The notes beneath the pieces are model-generated. The model was given only the letters and a program-made list of their open reading frames with translations. It did no database searches and was not told where the DNA came from. The position numbers were made by a program, and so were the translations under genes. Of a stretch of 64,000 bases of DNA, positions 57,864 to 64,000 are shown piece by piece. How positions within the stretch are numbered: position 1 is the first letter of the stretch; every line of letters begins with the position of its first letter. This DNA comes from Takakia lepidozioides. Lineage: Eukaryota; Streptophyta; Takakiopsida; Takakiales; Takakiaceae. The stretch covers positions 74,939,053 to 75,003,052 of the forward strand of contig CM060732.1 in assembly GCA_030704615.1 (NCBI GenBank), read 5' to 3'.

Positions 57864-60779
57864 ATGGGCGTGGGAGGGAAGAGCCCTGGAGGATTGCAGC
57901 ATCCGCTCGATCACTCGTTGCAGTTCGAGCAATTGGAGCAGCATGAGCCCGCCGTGGACGTGCTGGACCAATTCTTGAGCATACCCTCCTGGACGGAGAT
58001 TGGGGGTGTGGGGAGCGGTCCCTGGGACTACACTGCCAGTAATTTCCCCGCACCGATGCAGATGGGTGCAGCGCAGAAGGGATTCTCCATGTCGTTGATC
58101 CCTGGTTTCCGTGGAGGGGCATTGGAGGTGGGGGGAGCTGGTGGAAATTGCGTGGAGGTCACTGCCGAGGCAATGCTGCTGGCACGATTGCAGCAGCAGC
58201 ATGCGGCCATGCAGAAAAATCCCGCCACACCAGCTGACATACTTGTCGAGGGAGGGAGATCCTCTCCAGATGCGCGCGGGGCCCCCGACATGGCGCAAGG
58301 GGCAGCAATCGGAGGTGGCTTGCAGCTGAGTGCGTCGCTGACACGATCACAATCAGTGGGGAGAAGTTGTAGCGAGAAGTCTGGGGGCCCGCAGGGGCGG
58401 GGTGAGTGCTTGTCCCAGCAACATGTCGCGCCCACCTGGCCCCAAGTGCCCCCTTTGGCAACACGCATAGCTCAAGCCAAGGCAGAAACTATGTTGCCTG
58501 GTGGACAAAGCAACTCCGGCGACCGTCATCTTCTTGGTGAAGGGCAGGGGGAGGTGGATGACGTATGCTTGCAAGATAACCGCGTTGGATATTCTGTACG
58601 TGCCGCATGGCATGCTTGCATACCGAAATTGCAGCCTCAATTCCATTGCTTCCAGATTGGACTTCAGAATTCCATCAATTCCAATTGTCTCCGGTCTCAA
58701 TTCCATTTCTTCCTGGTGTAGTTTGGATGGACTTCTGATGCATGTGGGTTTGGTTCTGTGGGATCTGTAACACTGCAGATCAGCATTCCACACAACTTTG
58801 TTCAAGGTCCATAGAAACTAGAGCAAGAAGCAATGGGACGGGTCTCGTAATTTCCAGAGGTGTTGGCCAAAGCCCTGTAACCAGCCCGGTGGTCCATTGT
58901 CGTTTGTAGTTTTCTTGATGAAGACCTGCAACGGTGCCTTTTTGCTCAACGAAATGGTGTTTTTGGCTGATTGCAGGGTGGTGGCCAGACAGAGTCACAG
59001 CTAAGGCAAGGGTATGGAGGACAGGAAAGCTGCATGCAGTTGCCAGAGGGGATTCCCGGTGGTCTTGGAGGAGGTTTAAGACCTCGTGTGCGTGCTCGTC
59101 GTGGTCACGCTACTGATCCACATAGTATTGCGGAGCGGGTTCGTTCATTTTCCATGGGCCCCTGCAATGAGTACTTCCTTCTAGGGTCCACAGGAAGGTT
59201 GTCACAAGTTCTTTGTTTGCAGGAGGGCTGCTAGCAGTAGGCTAGGCCCTCTTTACTTTTCTTTGAAATCCTGCTTTCATTTCTACAATGTGTGGGGATT
59301 CCCTTTTCTGCCACCTAGACTGAGCTTGCATGTGGAGCATGTCGGTAGTGTGCCTAGGCTTCTGGAGTCAGTTGTGAGGATGTTAGTTAGTAATGCCAAC
59401 ATTGGGAAGCACTCTTATGGTGCTGGAGTGGATGGCAGCTGCGAAGAGAACGGATCGCTGAGCGCCTGAAAGCACTGCAGGAGCTTGTTCCCAACTGCAA
59501 CAAGGTCTGCCAGACACACCTTGATGCATTGATGTTAACTCCTACTGCAAGGCAATTGGGATCGGTAGTTGATGGGATCCAATCTGACAGGAACATGGTG
59601 TTATCTTATGGGATATCGGCACCAGTTTAAGAGGTGCAATCTTAAGTCAAGTGATTCACCAGGGTATCATTGAAGTAGTCCTTTCAATTCATGGCAGTCA
59701 ATCTTCTGACGAAATCAGTCACTCTCTCGGGTATGATGGCAAGTTTTATGGCTATTTGCATCTTATTTGTTGGCTCCATTCACATGCAGACAGACAAGGC
59801 ATCAATGCTTGGGGAGATCATCGACTATGTAAAGTTTCTGCAAATTCAAGTGAAGGTCAGGTCGTTTTCTCTCTCCAGTGGACATCTCATTGGTTGAGGA
59901 TGGTTTTGTAGATAAACGTTACTCGTTGACACCAAGAGTAACAGTGGTGCTATCTGGCAGTGTAGTAGTGTGAATCTAGTGGTAGCCTCAAGGTGTTTCT
60001 TTCTCCTACTGTTCAGTAGAACATAGCTCACAGAGGTGGCGGTTAATCTCGATTATGCTTCTGGGAAACAGATACTGGGTCTCATAGTGGGGATGGGTGG
60101 GCAGGGTCTGAGCATGAGTCGTCTTGGAGGCGCTGCATTGGCTGACCTCCCATCCGAGGTACATGTTTCCCTCCTTGTGGTGTCCCCAAGCTTGCCCATG
60201 GCTGAGCCCTGCACTACTCTCAGGAGTTCTGTTCTTTGACATTGTGCTCTAAACACTGACCATCTCTGTTGGGATGATACTGTATTTTTCCTTGGTAGCA
60301 ATCTGTGACACAAGAACTTATGTGACACTGTGTTACTGGTTGCTGGCACATAGGGCCAGAAGAAGTATGCGGTAGCAATACTAAGCTCCACCACTGGGGC
60401 AGCAGGTCCAGTGCAAGAGGCTCTTGCACTGACAGAGCACCAAGCAGCACTTTTGATCGAGGATGACATGGGGCAAGCCCTGCAGCATCTGTTGGCCAGG
60501 GGCATGGTTCTTATGCCGGTTTCCCTGGCCACTGCCATATCCACCCACAACAACTCCCATCCTCCAGGAGGCTCACAATCCGCAGCAAAGGGAGATGGTA
60601 ACAGACAGTGGCTGAGTGCTGTGGGAGCTGACAGGCTTGCTAGTTATGGGCCAGACAACATTGTCCCATCGATGGCTGGCAGAAGCAGTAAGGATATCAG
60701 GGAGGCTGAGACAGCTCATGCTGCCACAGGAGCTTCAGAAGGGGAGAAGAGTGATAATTGTCCAGGGGGAAGTGAATGA
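57864..60779 (+). CDS. LRL-type bHLH transcription factor, six exons, complete
   Basis: A nuclear bHLH factor of the LRL/ROOTHAIRLESS-like (subfamily XI) group, which controls root-hair/rhizoid growth in other land plants. Exons: 57864-58562, 58977-59138, 59439-59504, 59790-59855, 60105-60158, 60354-60779. All are in phase, giving about 490 residues. The N-terminal part is long, with a '[12 protein letters not shown]' segment. The basic region is '[20 protein letters not shown]', continued over the splice by '[20 protein letters not shown]'. The second helix '[20 protein letters not shown]' follows, then 'LSMSRLGGA' and the family's '[20 protein letters not shown]' and '[11 protein letters not shown]' tail. 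DNA-contact His, Glu and Arg residues are present. The ATG at 57864 was chosen because the frame upstream has no ATG. Left-arm copies are broken, so this is the functional locus. It shares a head-to-head intergenic region with the GDSL gene. Confidence 0.92.
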
Positions 60780-61736
60780 TTCTGCAGGCTTGTGTTGTCT
60801 GAGTCAGGTGTATTTCCCTCTGCATTTTGTATTTTGGAATCACATTTGATGGTGGAGTCGTTCTAATATTTCATGGCGTCCATGACTTCACCTGGGCAAT
60901 GCCCAACTCATCTAAGGTATCTCTGGTCTGGACCAATGTTGCGCAGGGATATGGTTAATGGTCTTGCACAGTGATGGGGCAGTGATGGGGCCCAGAAGGC
61001 TACCCTAGTTCTTCCAAACCCTGCCAATTGCTTTCAAAGGATAATGGAGAAAATACGAACCAAATATTTGAGTGCAACCCATCAGGTTGATGTGTTCTTT
61101 CTTTGCCTAAGTTCCTGCCCTTCTATGTAGGGGGACTAATGTTGATGAGGGATTACACACAGAAGAGCTTTGCAGCAGCCTGCTATGGATTCAAGGACCA
61201 AGAGCCTTACTTGAGGGGTGAGAAGAGAAGCCTGCAACTGAAAGCAAATCCTTGACTTTCATGAGTGCAGAAAGGCTTTACATTCCCATTTAAGCTGTAA
61301 CACAGCACAGTTTCTCTTTCCCAACATCATGTTTGTTACATCCTGCACCACCCTCCTCACCCTACTCCTCAAACTCATAGGATATCACAAATCCTCTACA
61401 CTGAAGAACTTAGAATCAACCCAATGGGCAGTCCCGAAAAGGTGGGAATTGCTTGCAATTACTATTCCCAGAGATGTACTTTAAGTTCAAGGAGAAATGT
61501 CAGTTGCACTGAATTAGTTCATGTGGAACCTGGCTACTCATCATAGTTGCCGCCTTCCAATCACCCCTGGAGTGGGTGTCGTATCTTGCACCCAGATATG
61601 TAAAACGAGGAGACGGGGAAGGTTATAAAAATCATACAGGAAGGACTGATTCCATTAATTGGCAGACACCACATCTCCGCATACCTGCAGTTGTAGTGCG
61701 CAGCTCCTTGCCAGAGAGAGGCTCAAGCACATTCCA
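60780..61736. other. Intergenic, 3' flanks
   Basis: Sequence between the bHLH stop and the P-class PPR stop. It contains no recognised coding frame or repeat and is probably the 3' ends of the two convergent genes. Confidence 0.4.
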
Positions 61737-63918
61737 CTAGACCACTGTTGATGCATCCTGTTGCCGGGCATCCTCTCCTGTGTCTGCCCCCTCTAACGGC
61801 ACCAAGTGTTGTCTGGATTGTTGTTCCAGCAATCTGTAGGTCGCCTCATTTGGGAGGACATTATCAGCTTCCATACGCTGCAGAAACCCACCAGCAGGCA
61901 CCTGGGCGGACACGTACGTCTTCAACAGAATATTATACACCCTGGTATCTATTTTTGGATATGCTTTCTTCAGATCCTGGAAGTGCTTCTCTGCACCCAC
62001 AACATTACCTTTCTGTGCATAGGCATCCAGGATTGCAAGCCTGGTCTCTATCCATGGTTTGGTGCGACTGTGGGTGGTATCCCCCTTAGCTTGTTGTAAA
62101 GCCTCTAGGGCTTTATCCAGCTGGTCATTCTTCAAGTATCCTATTACCAAATGGTGAAATGTTATCGCATTTCTTTTCCGTCCTGTTTTGACCATTTGTT
62201 CAATGAGCTTCTCTGCTTTGTCAGCCATCCCTTGCCGAGTGTACACACTAAGCATTGCATTAAACTGGCGGGTCAACACTAACCCCTTCTCCTTTTCCAT
62301 CTCTCCATAGATCTGCTCGCCGCGCTCAACGTTTCCTAGCTTCCCAAAAGCCTCAATTGCTGTGACATAACTCCTGTTTGAAACAACCGGAAAGCTTTTT
62401 ATTTTTTCCCAAACCCTTTCTACACCATCAGCATCTCCAATAGTACCATACTGTGCCATAAGGATATCGTACGTTTGGCGCTTTCGGTCGAAAGGCCCTT
62501 CTTCCATCTTCTTCAGGTAATCCCGGGCCTTGTCAAGTTGGCCAGCATGGACATAGGCAGTTGCAAGAGTGCCATAGGTAGCAGCATCCGGCTTCACTCC
62601 CTGGTCAGCCATCAACTCCTCAAAGATCTGCTCCATCCCTGGAACATCCCCATTCCGGGCTTTCATATCCATCAGAATATTATACGTGTAGCTATCACGT
62701 GCAATCCCCGCCCCCTTCATCTGGTCCAGCACCCTTGGAATCCTATCTTCCAGATCTTTGCGCTTATACAGCAACAGCATCTGGTTGAAAGCAAAGGGAA
62801 GGGTTAGTAGGCCAGATTCTGAGAGCTTAGCCATGAGAGCTTCAGCCTTATCGGACATCCGAAAATCGACATAGTTTTTCAATAGAGTGTGGTAAGCAAG
62901 CTCATTCTTGAACTCTGGGGGAGAATTTTCAAACAACTGTTCTGCAACCCCAAACTGTCGCATCTTGGCTTTGAGGTCAATGCGCGTAATGTTGTCTATT
63001 GCCTCCCACTTCATATCTTTCTCTTGTGCCAACCAGTCAGATATCTGCAACAAGACACAGGAAACCAGCATGACATTCTCACATCACTGCTCGACTAGAT
63101 GCAACTTTGATCTTCATGGATACATGCAATATATTAATGCATACGAATGTAGATATATACATGGGGTTCAATGAGCCATAGGAGACTAAAAATGTTGCAG
63201 CAATGGGAGACTGACCAGTAACATGTGCACACACACACACAGAGCTCACCTCCATTGCTTGCCTGTAGCGGGTGCGCCTTCTGAGCCTAACTAAGCTAGT
63301 TATTAGTGTGCTTTTATTGAGGGTGTTCCCTTCTGCCAGCCATTGATTTATAAGAGGGACAACTGATCCCTGCTTCGCCTTCTCTATCTTTTTCCACAAA
63401 CCAGTGAAACCTTTTGTACCCTTAGTTCCCTCCTCCTCCTCCAAGCTTTCGACGTCAGGCTCTTCTTCTTCGCCTAAGACCTCCTCAAGTAGGATAGATG
63501 CCTCAGATTTGCCCAGGTCAACTCTCCCCTCCTCTGGGGAAGCTTCCACTGCTTTTGTTTCAACTGCATGGGGTTCTTCTATTTTCACCTCTTCCACCCC
63601 ATTCTTTGGTAAGGCTTCGGACGAGAATGCTCTAGGGAGAGCACCATCCCGCACCCACCACCCACCAACTGGATCACCTTGAACACAAACAGTGCCTCCA
63701 ATCTGGGCTGATGTGATCTGGTGTAGATGCACATTCCTCAGCTCTCTTTGCTGAGCTATCCCATAAACAATTTCGTCGAGGGACCCCTGGCCTTTACACC
63801 CAGTGGATGGCAGGTCGCCTCCAGTGACTGTCGGGGCTATTACTGCTAGTTGGTTGTTCTCAGCCTTATCAAAAGTGTTCAGAAGGTGTCCACGGTCTTT
63901 CCACAGTCTCACCACTCT
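61737..63918 (-). CDS. P-class PPR protein (At1g80270/PPR596-like), 5' end incomplete
   Basis: An organellar RNA-metabolism PPR protein of the P class, like Arabidopsis At1g80270/PPR596 and At3g15590. Exon 2 (63044-61737) has about ten 35-residue repeats ('AYHTLLKNYVDFRMSDKAEA', 'YTYNILMDMKARNGDVPGME', 'FNAMLSVYTRQGMADKAEKL') and ends shortly after 'LPNEATYRLLEQQSRQH'. Exon 1 (up to about 63918, ending 63250 with GAG|GTGAGC) has an acidic stretch ('EEPDVESLEEEEG') and the diagnostic 'INQWLAEGNTLNKSTLITSL' and 'RLRRRTRYRQAMEV'. It joins in phase 0 to 'ISDWLAQEKDMKWEAID'. A 'tttcag' acceptor near 63919 suggests that exon 1 as given starts there and that earlier exons (transit peptide) lie outside the window. 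There is no DYW or E domain, as expected for the class. Confidence 0.88.
63227..63241 (+). repeat. AC microsatellite
   Basis: A short (ca)n run in the intron between exons 1 and 2 of the P-class PPR gene. Confidence 0.7.
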
Positions 63919-64000
63919 GAAATACCACATAATGAACAGTGGGTATACATACGCGGACACATCCTCTGATTGAACTCCCATCACAATTTATTTGCAATTT

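Larger units (their letters stand above)
48740..59935 (-). repeat. Right arm of the large inverted duplication
   Basis: The more complete arm. Reverse complement of the left arm at 33440-42200 (see there for matched segments). It carries the intact eIF2B beta and bHLH genes and the second GDSL copy. Relative to the left arm it has extra material: bHLH exon 1, eIF2B beta exons 2-4, and a TA-type MITE. Confidence 0.9.

Noticed and set aside
58028-58468. Minus-strand frames opposite bHLH exon 1
   Set aside because: The plus-strand frame joins in phase to the bHLH exons; the opposite frames have no family features.

Overview
The window is plant nuclear DNA. Evidence is intron-rich genes with GT-AG junctions, an EXPORTIN 4 gene, a plant eIF2B beta subunit, an LRL-type bHLH factor, plant GDSL lipases, a KT-type sugar-phosphate transporter, a Ty3/gypsy retroelement and many PLS-class pentatricopeptide (PPR) sequences. 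Abundant PLS/DYW-type PPRs fit a plant with heavy organellar RNA editing, such as a lycophyte, fern, hornwort or some mosses. That placement is inference; the sequence alone does not fix the species.

Layout. 0-6.9 kb: the 3' part of an XPO4 gene (+), complete to its stop and poly(A) signal. 7.4-13 kb: a dispersed repeat, then a decayed Ty3/gypsy element (-) with protease, RT, RNase H and integrase regions and one probable LTR; gag and the other LTR are not seen. 13-18 kb: minisatellites, a broken multi-exon gene (-) resembling a beta-class DNA methyltransferase, a satellite carrying eight evenly spaced palindromes, and a CACTA-like end. 18-31 kb: a PPR neighbourhood. It has one long PPR gene on each strand (22.35-23.95 kb minus, 28.02-30.5 kb plus), several PPR relics, and repeated copies of an OSB-type PDF motif (organellar ssDNA-binding) upstream of the PPR arrays. 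Orphan exons of RPL35 and of a LAZ1/DUF300 protein are scattered among them. 31-33.4 kb: a minisatellite and little else.

33.4-42.2 kb and 48.7-59.9 kb are the two arms of a large inverted duplication. The right arm holds an intact nine-exon eIF2B beta gene (+), a GDSL esterase/lipase gene (-) and an intact six-exon LRL bHLH gene (+). The left arm holds the mirror image of the three, deleted and scrambled. Both GDSL copies are broken, by different lesions. The spacer between the arms carries an intact single-exon sugar-phosphate/phosphate transporter gene (47.4-48.5 kb) and nested MITEs, including a hAT-type MITE with a perfect 8-bp target duplication. 60.8-64 kb: a P-class PPR gene (-) entering the window from the right.

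The functional genes are unrelated housekeeping and regulatory genes: nuclear export, translation initiation, Golgi/plastid transport, transcription and organellar RNA metabolism. The most unusual content is the recurrent PDF-motif plus PPR architecture, the large inverted duplication with parallel gene decay, and the palindrome satellite. Exon coordinates were read by eye and may be off by a few bases, especially for XPO4.
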